From Oscillospiraceae bacterium (GTDB taxonomy: Bacteria; Bacillota; Clostridia; Oscillospirales; Oscillospiraceae), in NCBI GenBank assembly GCA_015067565.1, contig SVMF01000009.1, positions 32,512-96,511 of the forward strand: a DNA stretch of 64,000 bases, in the 5' to 3' direction. A model generated the notes under the pieces. It was not told the origin of the DNA. It searched no databases and saw only the letters and a program-made list of their open reading frames with translations. Both the position numbers and the translations under genes were made by a program. Position 1 is the stretch's first letter. Every line of letters begins with the position of its first letter. Shown piece by piece: positions 10,584 through 17,640 of this stretch.

Positions 10584-11161
10584 ATTTACAGAAAGTAGAA
10601 TTTATCACATCTGCTGCACAGCCGAAGGCCTTTATCGCCGACGGCTTGCCGCAGGTGGCATTTGTCGGCAAATCGAACGTCGGCAAGTCTTCTGTTCTGA
10701 ATTGTGTCCTGCAGCGAAAAAATTTTGCCCGCGTTGGTCAAAAACCGGGCAAAACCATCCATATCAACTATTTCAGAATTGATAACAAGGCCTATTTCGT
10801 GGATCTTCCCGGTTACGGCTACGCACAGGTTGCGCAGGCTGAGAAGGATCGCTGGGGCCGCCTGATGGAGAGCTATTTCGGCTACCCCGAGCGCATTACC
10901 CTTGGGGTTATGATCGTCGATGCCCGACACGAGCCTACAAAGCTCGACTGCGTGATGGCACAGCTGTTCCAGTCGTGCGGCTGCGAGTTCGTTGTTGTCG
11001 CCAATAAGCTTGATAAGCTGAAAAAGAGCGAGATCGAGCCGAATATGGCACGCATCCGGCAGACTCTGCAGCTGTCTGAGGATACCTTGCTGATCCCTTT
11101 CTCTGCAGAAAAGGGAACGGGCAGAGGGGATCTGGTCAGTGCCATAATGAATGCGTGTTAA
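10580..11161 (+). CDS. engB: ribosome biogenesis GTP-binding protein EngB/YsxC
   Basis: TRAFAC-class GTPase (193 aa) required for 50S assembly. G1 is GKSNVGKSS, G3 DLPGYGYA with the following QVAQAEKDRWG box, and G4 NKLDKLKK. It overlaps the lon stop by ATGA; lon-engB coupling is the usual Firmicutes order. The next gene starts 11 nt downstream, so the accessory trio that follows may be read through from here. Confidence 0.95.
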   Translation: MNLQKVEFITSAAQPKAFIADGLPQVAFVGKSNVGKSSVLNCVLQRKNFARVGQKPGKTIHINYFRIDNKAYFVDLPGYGYAQVAQAEKDRWGRLMESYFGYPERITLGVMIVDARHEPTKLDCVMAQLFQSCGCEFVVVANKLDKLKKSEIEPNMARIRQTLQLSEDTLLIPFSAEKGTGRGDLVSAIMNAC

Positions 11162-11172
11162 TAGGTGAGCAT

Positions 11173-12150
11173 ATGAAGAATTTAACGGAACACTTGATAC
11201 AAGCGGTAGAGCGTGGAGAGCGTGTCGTTTTGTGCACCATTCTGGCAAGCTCCGGATCTTCGCCTCGCGGTGCGGGCGCAAGGATGGCCGTTTTTGCCGA
11301 CGGCTCGACCATGGGAACCGTCGGCGGGGGAGAGGTCGAGTACTTAGCTTTGAAGGAAGCACTTTCCGTCCTGGACAGCGGCAAGACCTATCTGCGCGCG
11401 TTCGACCTTGCACCGCAGCAGGTTGCCTCCATTGGTATGATCTGCGGCGGCAAGGTGACGATCCATTATCAGATCATCTCTGAGAAAGATCTGTCCGTGC
11501 TGGAACAGATGCGCTCGGCTTTGCAGAAGGACGAGAACAGCTGGCTCAATCTTCAGATCCGCGACGGCGTCGTAGAGGATTTTCGTGTGGTAACGCAACA
11601 GGAGGCTGACGATCCGAGCTTGTATACGTCTCGTGCCGTGCTGAAAAAAGAAGAGCCTCTGCGCTATGCAGAACCTCTGCAGAGGGCCGGCCGCACTTAC
11701 ATATTTGGTGGTGGACATGTCGGACAGGCGCTGGTGCCTGTTCTGGCAAAGATCGGCTTCCGTGTCACTGTTTTCGATACCCGAGAGCAGATTGCGACCA
11801 AAGAGCATTTTCCAATGGCTGAGGAGGTCATCCTCGGAGACTATAACGATATTTATGCCAAGGTAAAGCTCACGGAAAACGATTTTGTCGTCATCATGAC
11901 CCCGGGACATCAGTCGGACTTTGCGCTTTTGGAGCAGGTCTTGCGAAACAAAACTCGCTACGTTGGCTGCATCGGATCCCGGCATAAGATCGCCAAAACG
12001 CAGGCGATGCTGCGCGAAGCGGGGATCAGTGAGGAGCGCATCGCTTCGGTGCATTCTCCCATTGGCTTGCAGATCCTGGCGGAAACGCCCGACGAGATCG
12101 CCATCAGCATCGCAGCGGAGATGATACAATGCAGAGCGGAAAGTCTATGA
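11173..12150 (+). CDS. XdhC/CoxI-family protein
   Basis: A 325-aa protein of the XdhC family, members of which bind and pass modified molybdenum cofactor to molybdenum hydroxylases such as xanthine dehydrogenase. The N-terminal XdhC_CoxI domain contains SSGSSPRGAGARMAV; the C-terminal Rossmann domain contains YIFGGGHVGQAL and GCIGSRHKI. ATG 11173 is chosen for its AGGTGAG site over 11155, which lies inside engB. No molybdoenzyme or moco gene is visible in the window. It overlaps the next gene by 22 nt, so the three genes to 13338 form one unit. Confidence 0.85.
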   Translation: MKNLTEHLIQAVERGERVVLCTILASSGSSPRGAGARMAVFADGSTMGTVGGGEVEYLALKEALSVLDSGKTYLRAFDLAPQQVASIGMICGGKVTIHYQIISEKDLSVLEQMRSALQKDENSWLNLQIRDGVVEDFRVVTQQEADDPSLYTSRAVLKKEEPLRYAEPLQRAGRTYIFGGGHVGQALVPVLAKIGFRVTVFDTREQIATKEHFPMAEEVILGDYNDIYAKVKLTENDFVVIMTPGHQSDFALLEQVLRNKTRYVGCIGSRHKIAKTQAMLREAGISEERIASVHSPIGLQILAETPDEIAISIAAEMIQCRAESL

Positions 12151-12848
12151 TGCAGCGATGGAATCCCGATGCACTGCGCTTTATGAGCGATGCATCGGAA
12201 TATGGCAGCTATCCACGGGATCTGGCAAACGAGCTTCTGCCGTATTTGCCGCGTGACGGTCATATCTGCGATGCAGGTTGTGGATTGGGTTATTTGGCGC
12301 AGGAGCTTTCGAATTATTGTAAGACTGTGACTGCCATTGACCGCGCTGCAGCCCCGATCGAAGCGTTTCAAAAGCGTTTTGCAAAGGAAAATCTGTTCGT
12401 ATTTTGTGGCGACATTATTACGATTCAGACACAGTTTGATGCAATGGTCTTTTGCTATTTCGGAAAAACCGAGGAGATCCTTGCCTTGTCTGAGCGCCTC
12501 TGTAAGGGCAATGTTTTGGTCGTGAAGCGAGATTGCTCTGCCCATACATTTTCCCTCGGGAAGATTGATCGCAAGCGACACAGCGTGGATTCGCTCGTAA
12601 GCGAGCTTCATACGAGACGGATTCCGTATGAGACGAAACCTCTTTCTATTGAGCTTGGGCAGCCGTTCCGTTCCCTGAACGATGCAATGGTTTTTTATCG
12701 CCTTTACAATAAGAGCGACAAACCCGTTGAGGAATCGGACGTCAGGAGCAGACTCATGAAAACGAATGATCCGATGTTCCCGTTCTATCTGCCAAGCGTT
12801 CGGCATATGGAGCTGATCGTTTTCGATGCGAATACATTAAGAGGGTGA
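12129..12848 (+). CDS. class I SAM-dependent methyltransferase
   Basis: A 239-aa Rossmann-fold methyltransferase. Motif I is ICDAGCGLGYLAQEL and the acidic residue after strand 2 is in TAIDRAAAP. The substrate is unknown. It begins 22 nt inside the XdhC gene, with GCGGAG 8 nt upstream, and is followed after 4 nt by a THEP1-like NTPase, which suggests a shared pathway, perhaps cofactor-related. The C-terminal half lacks features I can assign. Confidence 0.75.
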   Translation: MQSGKSMMQRWNPDALRFMSDASEYGSYPRDLANELLPYLPRDGHICDAGCGLGYLAQELSNYCKTVTAIDRAAAPIEAFQKRFAKENLFVFCGDIITIQTQFDAMVFCYFGKTEEILALSERLCKGNVLVVKRDCSAHTFSLGKIDRKRHSVDSLVSELHTRRIPYETKPLSIELGQPFRSLNDAMVFYRLYNKSDKPVEESDVRSRLMKTNDPMFPFYLPSVRHMELIVFDANTLRG

Positions 12849-12852
12849 GTGG

Positions 12853-13338
12853 ATGAATCTGATATTCTGTGGCTGCAGCGGTAGTGGAAAAACCACGGCG
12901 ATCCGTCGTATTTTGCAAGAGCTTCATGAGCCAATCTATGGTTTTTGGACCGAGAAGCTTGCACCGGATCTCGATGGCTGTTCTCCGGTTTACATACATG
13001 GCTACAGAGAACCGCTGTGCTTTGATCATTTGATCGGCACCTGCAAAAATCGACAGGCTGAGAAATTCCCTGAAGTTTTTGACTCGGTCGGCACGACCTA
13101 TCTGACGGATATTCCAAAGGGAAGCCTTGTTGTCATGGATGAGATCGGTTGCATGGAAAGTGAGGCGAAAGAATTTATTAACGCGATCTTTCGTATTCTC
13201 GACGGCGATTACAGGGTGATTGCTGCAGTTCGGGACAAGAGCACACCGCTTTTGGACGCGGTTCGCACTCATCACAAGAGTGTTTGCCTGACGCCTGAGA
13301 GTTTTTGCTGTCAGGATTTGGTCTCTATTTTAAGATAA
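12853..13338 (+). CDS. THEP1-like nucleoside-triphosphatase / P-loop kinase
   Basis: A short (161 aa) P-loop NTPase. Walker A is GCSGSGKTTA near the N-terminus and Walker B with the diagnostic tail is LVVMDEIGCMES, matching the DEIGxME signature of THEP1-type NTPases. The THEP1 family hydrolyses NTPs in vitro, but its biological role is unsettled. It ends the XdhC-methyltransferase-NTPase unit just upstream of the tRNA gene. Confidence 0.75.
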   Translation: MNLIFCGCSGSGKTTAIRRILQELHEPIYGFWTEKLAPDLDGCSPVYIHGYREPLCFDHLIGTCKNRQAEKFPEVFDSVGTTYLTDIPKGSLVVMDEIGCMESEAKEFINAIFRILDGDYRVIAAVRDKSTPLLDAVRTHHKSVCLTPESFCCQDLVSILR

Positions 13339-13361
13339 ATTTATTTGTCGAAAAAAATTGC

Positions 13362-13389
13362 TTGATTTTTCTGAAATCTGTGCTATAAT
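13362..13389 (+). promoter_or_regulatory. promoter of tRNA-Val
   Basis: TTGATT (13362-13367), 16 nt, TATAAT (13384-13389), ending 11 nt before the mature tRNA 5' end. Confidence 0.75.
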
Positions 13390-13400
13390 AGCATGGCAAC

Positions 13401-13477
13401 GGAGGCTTAGCTCAGCTGGTTAGAGCGCCTGCTTCACACGCAGGAGGTCACTGGTTCGAGTCCAGCAGTCTCCACCA
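13401..13477 (+). tRNA. tRNA-Val (anticodon CAC)
   Basis: A 77-nt cloverleaf with encoded CCA. The 7-bp acceptor stem is GGAGGCT/AGTCTCC (one G-T pair). The D stem is GCTC/GAGC. The anticodon arm is CCTGC-TTCACAC-GCAGG with CAC at 34-36. The T arm contains GGTTCGAGTCC. The outermost T-stem pair is an A-C mismatch, a small oddity. It reads GUG codons. Confidence 0.95.
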
Positions 13478-13479
13478 TG

Positions 13480-13519
13480 AAAAAAGTCACCTTTGTCTAC
13501 TGACAAAGGTGACTTTTTT
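13480..13519 (+). terminator. strong intrinsic terminator after tRNA-Val
   Basis: A perfect 12-bp stem GTCACCTTTGTC/GACAAAGGTGAC with a 4-nt loop, preceded by A-run and followed by TTTTTT. It can terminate in both directions. Confidence 0.92.
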
Positions 13520-13520
13520 C

Positions 13521-13686
13521 AATGATGTTTGCCTTCGGCAAATGATGTTGGCTTTGCCAATGATGACGGCTGCTCCTAATGATGTCGCTTCGCTAATGTA
13601 TTGGCAAACATCGCATCATTGCGACCAAGGGGAGCAACATCATTATGCGAAGGATAACATCATATCACCGAAGGTGATGCATCATT
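13521..13686. repeat. 166-bp AATGATG hairpin-array element, pseudo-symmetric
   Basis: Four AATGATG motifs (13521, 13541, 13559, 13578) lie in the left half and four inverted copies (CATCATT at 13614, 13638, 13680 and the variant CATCATA at 13658) in the right half. Between them are small self-complementary units such as TTTGCC-TTC-GGCAAA, TTGGC-TTT-GCCAA and ATCACC-GAA-GGTGAT. No protein is encoded. The whole looks like an element able to fold into a long branched hairpin, possibly a MITE or clustered palindrome family. It occupies most of the 300-bp gap between the tRNA terminator and the MerR gene. Confidence 0.75.
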
Positions 13687-13768
13687 GAAAAATTCATAGT
13701 TTTGTGATATAACCTGTTCGAAAAATAAGAATTTTTCGAACATCAATCCATATTTTTTCAGAAGGGTA

Positions 13769-13799
13769 TTGACTCTCACGCTCCGTCATAGTGTATGCT
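13769..13799 (+). promoter_or_regulatory. MerR-type promoter with 19-bp spacer
   Basis: TTGACT (13769-13774) and TATGCT (13794-13799) are separated by 19 bp rather than 17, the spacing that MerR activators correct by DNA distortion. The spacer carries an imperfect dyad (CACG...AGTG). It lies directly upstream of the MerR-family gene, so autoregulation is likely. Confidence 0.75.
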
Positions 13800-13819
13800 C
13801 TTGTTGTGAGGTGATAAAA

Positions 13820-14548
13820 TTGAAAATGCAGATTAAAGAATTTGCCGATTTTACGGGTGTAAGTGTGCGCACACTGCATTATTACGATGAAATAGGATTG
13901 TTGATGCCAGCCTTTGTTGACAAAACTACAGGCTATCGCTTTTATGACGAAAAATCTTTTCTTCGTATGCAAGAGATTCTCTTTTACCGTGAACTTGACT
14001 TTTCCTTAAAGCGCATTGAAGAGATTTTGTCATCCCCGAATTATGACAAAAACAAGGCGCTGAAAGAGCAAAAACACCTTCTCACACTCAAAAAAGAGCG
14101 GTTAGAGCGGTTAATTTCTGCTATTGACGGTGCTGTGAAAGGAGAAAATGTTATGAAAGCATTTGACAACAGCGAATTTGAAAAGCACAAGGCTGAAGCC
14201 AAAGAAAAATGGGGTAAAACGGATGCGTACAAGGAATACGCAGAACGGACTAAGGATTACTCCAAACAGAAGTGGAATGAAATTGCCGAGGGAATGGACC
14301 ATATTATGGCAGAGTTTGCACTCTGCATGAGAAAAGACGAAAGTCCTAATTCCGCTAAAGCACAAAGCCTTGTAAAAATGCTGCAGAACTATATTACTGA
14401 GAATTACTATCTTTGTACAAACGAAATATTGGCAAGTCTCGGTCTGATGTATGTAGCGGACGAGCGCTTTAAGAACAACATTGATAAGCATGCTGACGGT
14501 ACTGCTACGTTTATCTGTGAAGCAATTGCGGTGTATTGCAGCAAGTAA
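13820..14548 (+). CDS. MerR-family regulator with TipAS-like effector domain
   Basis: A 242-aa regulator. The N-terminal MerR helix-turn-helix is FADFTGVSVRTLHYYDEIGLL, followed by a helical linker and, from about residue 120, a TipAS-like domain with KWGKTDAYKEYAERTKDYSK. TipA proteins sense thiopeptide-type and other antibiotics; the ligand here is unknown. The TTG at 13820 is 8 nt from GAGG, while the in-frame ATG at 13826 is 14 nt away, so TTG is preferred. The gene is more AT-rich than the housekeeping block upstream. No drug pump follows it. Confidence 0.88.
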   Translation: MKMQIKEFADFTGVSVRTLHYYDEIGLLMPAFVDKTTGYRFYDEKSFLRMQEILFYRELDFSLKRIEEILSSPNYDKNKALKEQKHLLTLKKERLERLISAIDGAVKGENVMKAFDNSEFEKHKAEAKEKWGKTDAYKEYAERTKDYSKQKWNEIAEGMDHIMAEFALCMRKDESPNSAKAQSLVKMLQNYITENYYLCTNEILASLGLMYVADERFKNNIDKHADGTATFICEAIAVYCSK

Positions 14549-14592
14549 ATCCCAAGAGGTGTAGAAAAGGCCACAAATCAGAAATAAAGGGA

Positions 14593-14619
14593 AGTCGGAG
14601 AGTTTCTCACTCTCCGACT
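14593..14619. terminator. terminator hairpin, left copy of a 27-bp duplication
   Basis: An 11-bp stem AGTCGGAGAGT/ACTCTCCGACT with loop TTCTC. An identical 27-bp copy lies at 14875-14901 on the other side of a 255-bp insert. Confidence 0.85.
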
Positions 14620-14874
14620 CAGTCTGTCGAAAAACTCGTTTTTCGACAGACTGTCAGAGTTCAAAAAGGCGGCAAGACGAGCAAACCGAGTTCGTCGGCG
14701 TACGATGGTACGGTAGAGCTCGGTTTGCGATGTAAGTCAAAATGCCTTGCGAAGCAAGCATTGGAAGTGTTTTGGCTTATATTAGGGTTCTGCTCGCAAC
14801 AGTCTATTGGAACACAGATCGCCAACCGTCAAAAAATTTGCATTTTGACGATTGGCGACTTTTTTGACACTCTG
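14620..14874. mobile_element. 255-bp MITE-like element, copy 1, inserted in a terminator
   Basis: Non-coding element with imperfect terminal inverted repeats: left end CAGTCTGTCGAAAAAC, right end (reverse complement) CAGAGTGTCAAAAAAG. It opens with a hairpin CAGTCTGTCGAAAAACTCG / TTTTTCGACAGACTG and contains GCCAACCGTC / GATTGGCGAC near the right end. It is flanked by a 27-bp direct repeat that is itself a complete terminator hairpin. A nearly identical 256-bp copy is at 46188-46443. ORF 14536-14904 in the track is only read-through of this DNA. Confidence 0.88.
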
Positions 14875-14901
14875 AGTCGGAGAGTTTCTCACTCTCCGAC
14901 T
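14875..14901. terminator. terminator hairpin, right copy of the 27-bp duplication
   Basis: Identical to 14593-14619. It lies 4 nt beyond the stop of the minus-strand LytTR gene, so it still serves that gene, while the left copy serves the MerR gene. Confidence 0.85.
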
Positions 14902-14905
14902 TAGA

Positions 14906-15601
14906 TCATTTATATTCCCAGGAGACGACAGCTACTGCACAGTAATTTTCCCTCAATTGGAAACAGTGCATGGTACAATCTCTGTGATTGTCCTCGCGAT
15001 AATTATGTATGATGCGACTGCCGCCGTTGAAGGCGATGTCGGCAAAAGCGGCAAGAAGATGCGTCATGGCAAAGCCGAAAAATTCCAGATGTGACTTGTT
15101 TAGAATATCCTCCATAGAGCAATTGTGGTAATTCAGGAATTCATTATTGCAATAGCGGAAGTAGAATTCCGGAAAATTACGGTCGGATAATTCCGTGACC
15201 TCCAGAATCGCAAAGGGAATAGGCATTTTGTCAAGGATCGCATATTCCGTGGGGAAATCGGAAACAGCTTGCGTTTCCCGCTTCGATACAAGCATGGCTT
15301 TGTTGTGCGCGTGCTCGGAAAAGTTGCGTTTTCTGCCGTGGAAACTACGGCCGTCTGTCATGGTATAAATGCCGTGGTCAATATCGGCGATATAAGATGC
15401 GGATAAAAGAAGTCCTTTGCCAACGTTCAAAAATTCGTCCTCAGAAAGAAGCTCCCGCAGGGACTTGATAGTGTGATAGGTCTCGATGATGCGATTGTCG
15501 GCCAAATAAATCTTGGTCAGCCCTTCTTCTCGAATGATGTATTTAATATTTTGGGCATCAACATGATTTTTGTGAAGAAAGCGACTTAAAATTTCTTTCA
15601 T
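14906..15601 (-). CDS. LytTR-domain regulator with C-terminal PAS-like domain
   Basis: A 231-aa protein. Residues about 15-95 match a LytTR DNA-binding domain (IIREEGLTKIYLADNRIIETYHTIKSLRELL, then a beta-rich end with GIYTMTDGRSF). The C-terminal half has a PAS-like character (MPIPFAILEV, FYFRYCNNEFLNYHNCS). LytTR regulators without a receiver domain occur, but the domain order here, DNA-binding first and sensor second, is less usual. The ligand is unknown. Its own promoter is framed by inverted repeats (15632-15683). Confidence 0.75.
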   Translation of the reverse strand: MKEILSRFLHKNHVDAQNIKYIIREEGLTKIYLADNRIIETYHTIKSLRELLSEDEFLNVGKGLLLSASYIADIDHGIYTMTDGRSFHGRKRNFSEHAHNKAMLVSKRETQAVSDFPTEYAILDKMPIPFAILEVTELSDRNFPEFYFRYCNNEFLNYHNCSMEDILNKSHLEFFGFAMTHLLAAFADIAFNGGSRIIHNYREDNHRDCTMHCFQLRENYCAVAVVSWEYK

Positions 15602-15631
15602 AACGATACCGCTCCTTTTAAATATGATGTT

Positions 15632-15683
15632 TTATTCACTATATCATATCTTAATGAAAAAATCAATATATTTTAGTGAATAA
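15632..15683 (-). promoter_or_regulatory. promoter of the LytTR gene inside a long-spaced inverted repeat
   Basis: On the minus strand TTGATT (15661-15666), 17 nt, TATAGT (15638-15643). Perfect 9-bp arms TTATTCACT (15632-15640) and AGTGAATAA (15675-15683) bracket it, one overlapping the -10. The layout suggests an autoregulatory operator; the binding protein is not known. Confidence 0.65.
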
Positions 15684-15808
15684 TTACAAAAAATTTTGCG
15701 ATAAAAGAAATGCGGGAGGAGAGAGTGCTTTGAAAATCAAGTTTAAATATGGACACGTAATATGTTAATTAAAATTTTGTAAATTAACCGCTAAATGACA
15801 TGATAAAA

Positions 15809-15842
15809 TGCGGGTTCGCCGTTTGGCGAACCCGCACATTTC
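15809..15842 (-). terminator. terminator of the SASP gene
   Basis: A perfect 12-bp stem TGCGGGTTCGCC/GGCGAACCCGCA with loop GTTT, followed on the minus strand by TTTTATC. Confidence 0.85.
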
Positions 15843-15852
15843 ATGCTTTGAA

Positions 15853-16047
15853 TTACTTCAGATTGCTCTCGTAAGCCTCGATCATCTTCTTGACCATCTG
15901 GCCGCCGACGGAACCGGCCTCACGGGAGGTCAGGTGACCGTTGTAGCCGTTGGTCAGGTTGACGCCGACTTCGTTTGCAGCTTCCATCTTGAACTTGTCC
16001 ATTGCTGCTCTTGCCTCGGGAATGTTGATCTGGTTGTTGCTCTTCAT
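15853..16047 (-). CDS. alpha/beta-type small acid-soluble spore protein
   Basis: A 64-aa protein that coats and protects DNA in dormant spores. Both family signatures are present: ARAAMDKFKMEAANEVGV, containing the Glu-Val site cut by the germination protease GPR, and GYNGHLTSREAGSVGGQMVKKMIE. ATG 16047 is used because AAAGGAG is 9 nt upstream; the ATG at 16056 touches the SD. Forespore sigma-G control is expected from the family; I could not identify a convincing sigma-G promoter. A small hairpin (CGATAG/CTATCG) lies in the leader. It marks the organism as a sporulating Firmicute. Confidence 0.93.
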   Translation of the reverse strand: MKSNNQINIPEARAAMDKFKMEAANEVGVNLTNGYNGHLTSREAGSVGGQMVKKMIEAYESNLK

Positions 16048-16179
16048 ATATTCCATCTCCTTTTGTCGTTTTGAGTCAACTTTTGATTGCCTCAGCGATA
16101 GTTTTGCCTATCGAACGAAAAATATCAATGTCAATATTTGCTCAAAAAAACAGGCCGCATGTCATTTAGCTGCGTACTT

Positions 16180-17640
16180 TTACTTTCTTTTCATTTTTTT
16201 GAAAGACGCTTTCAGAATATCGAGCAGATAGTGGTAGGTTTCCATCTTGAATAAAATGGAACCGCCGATGTAAATGATTGCGCCGAGAGGAATCTGAATT
16301 GCAAGCGAGGCCCAATCGGATAGGTGCAGGAAATTGATCAGGTACACGCATCCGCCCATCACAGCGGACAGGGCGATATAGGGGAGCATGTCGTATACCT
16401 GCTGCAGGTAGGTATAATTCAGCAGCTTTTTGTTGGGGAAGGAATTGATGAACTGTGAGATCAAGCTGCCAAACACAAGACCGACGGCGATGGCAAGCGG
16501 GCCGAAGGGGATTGTTATGATCAGAATTATGATGCCCACGGCCTTTTTAACGATATCTAACTTCAGGAAAATATCGCTGCGTCCCAGGGCCTTGATTGCG
16601 TTGAGGTTTGATGTATGAATCGGGTGCAGTGCGGAAGTGATGCAGAACAGCTGCAGATACGGAGCGCAGGAGATCCATTTCTCGGTCAGCAGGATCCGAA
16701 TAAACGGCTCGGCACAGACGGCCAGGCCAGTCACAAGCGGCAGGATCAGGTAAGTACTCACGCGTATGGACTTTCTCGTCATTTCGCGGATCCTTTCTTG
16801 CTCGCTTTGCACAGAGGAGAGCGCAGGGAAGAGCACGCTGTCGATTGCGGTGTTGATATTGTTGGTGATCATGGACGGCAGCTGCGAACCCTTGTTGTAG
16901 TACGACAGATCCGAGGCGGAATAGCGATAGCCAATGATAATCTGACGAATATCCGTGATCAATGTGCTCAGAAGTGCCGAAGCGAGGATCTTCCAACCGT
17001 AAGAAAAGGATGACTTCAAACGCGTAAAGGAAAACAGTTTCTTCGGCCGCCAACCGGTCGTGACCCAAAGAACACAGGTGTCGATCACGAGGTTTGTCAG
17101 ATGCTGTGTGACGATGGCCCAGACTCCAAAGCCGAGGTAGGCCATGACGATGCCGACGACGGCGGCGACGATGGTTCCTCCCAATGTCGAGAAGAAGAAA
17201 AGCCGGAACTGCAGCGTTTTGGAAACATATGCGTGCTGGACATTCTTAAGACCGGAGACGATGATCGTGATACCGAGAACTCGCAGGGGAGCGGTCAACG
17301 ATGCATCGCCATAGGACGAGGAGATCAAAGGTGCGCAGAAAAACAGCACCATATACAGGAACAGACAGAAGCCGACATTAAAGTAGAAAACGGTAGAAAA
17401 ATCTGCATCATCTGCGTCTTTCTTTTGTATCAAGGAAGCGGCGAGGCCACTGTCAACAAAGACGGTCAGCAGGCCGGTAAAAACCGTCATGATCGCAACG
17501 GTTCCATAGTCGTCGGGTGTGAGCAGACGTGCCAGGATGAGGCCGACTATGAACGTTACAGCCTGCGCACCGCAGCGTTCTGCAAAGCTCCAGAGAAATC
17601 CGGATATGACCTTGCCGCCGCCGGGAGAAGTGTTACTCAT
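16180..17640 (-). CDS. polysaccharide/oligosaccharide flippase (Wzx/MurJ-like MATE fold)
   Basis: A 486-aa integral membrane protein with about 12-14 hydrophobic helices that likely flips a lipid-linked oligosaccharide. The N-terminus GGGKVISGFLWSFAERCGAQ and the RLLTPDDYGTVAIM segment are typical of the lipopolysaccharide-biosynthesis flippase family. AGGAGG precedes the ATG, which overlaps the stop of the upstream glycosyltransferase (ATGA), so the two form one operon. The transported glycan is unknown. Confidence 0.87.
   Translation of the reverse strand: MSNTSPGGGKVISGFLWSFAERCGAQAVTFIVGLILARLLTPDDYGTVAIMTVFTGLLTVFVDSGLAASLIQKKDADDADFSTVFYFNVGFCLFLYMVLFFCAPLISSSYGDASLTAPLRVLGITIIVSGLKNVQHAYVSKTLQFRLFFFSTLGGTIVAAVVGIVMAYLGFGVWAIVTQHLTNLVIDTCVLWVTTGWRPKKLFSFTRLKSSFSYGWKILASALLSTLITDIRQIIIGYRYSASDLSYYNKGSQLPSMITNNINTAIDSVLFPALSSVQSEQERIREMTRKSIRVSTYLILPLVTGLAVCAEPFIRILLTEKWISCAPYLQLFCITSALHPIHTSNLNAIKALGRSDIFLKLDIVKKAVGIIILIITIPFGPLAIAVGLVFGSLISQFINSFPNKKLLNYTYLQQVYDMLPYIALSAVMGGCVYLINFLHLSDWASLAIQIPLGAIIYIGGSILFKMETYHYLLDILKASFKKMKRK

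Noticed and set aside
13521-13686. CRISPR array
   Set aside because: Repeats are only 7 bp, invert half-way, and the intervals are self-complementary and of unequal length; no cas gene nearby.
14536-14904. 122-aa ORF across the first MITE
   Set aside because: Composed of element and duplicated hairpin sequence, no SD, ends with the same residues (RRVSHSPT) as the hairpin read elsewhere; not a gene.
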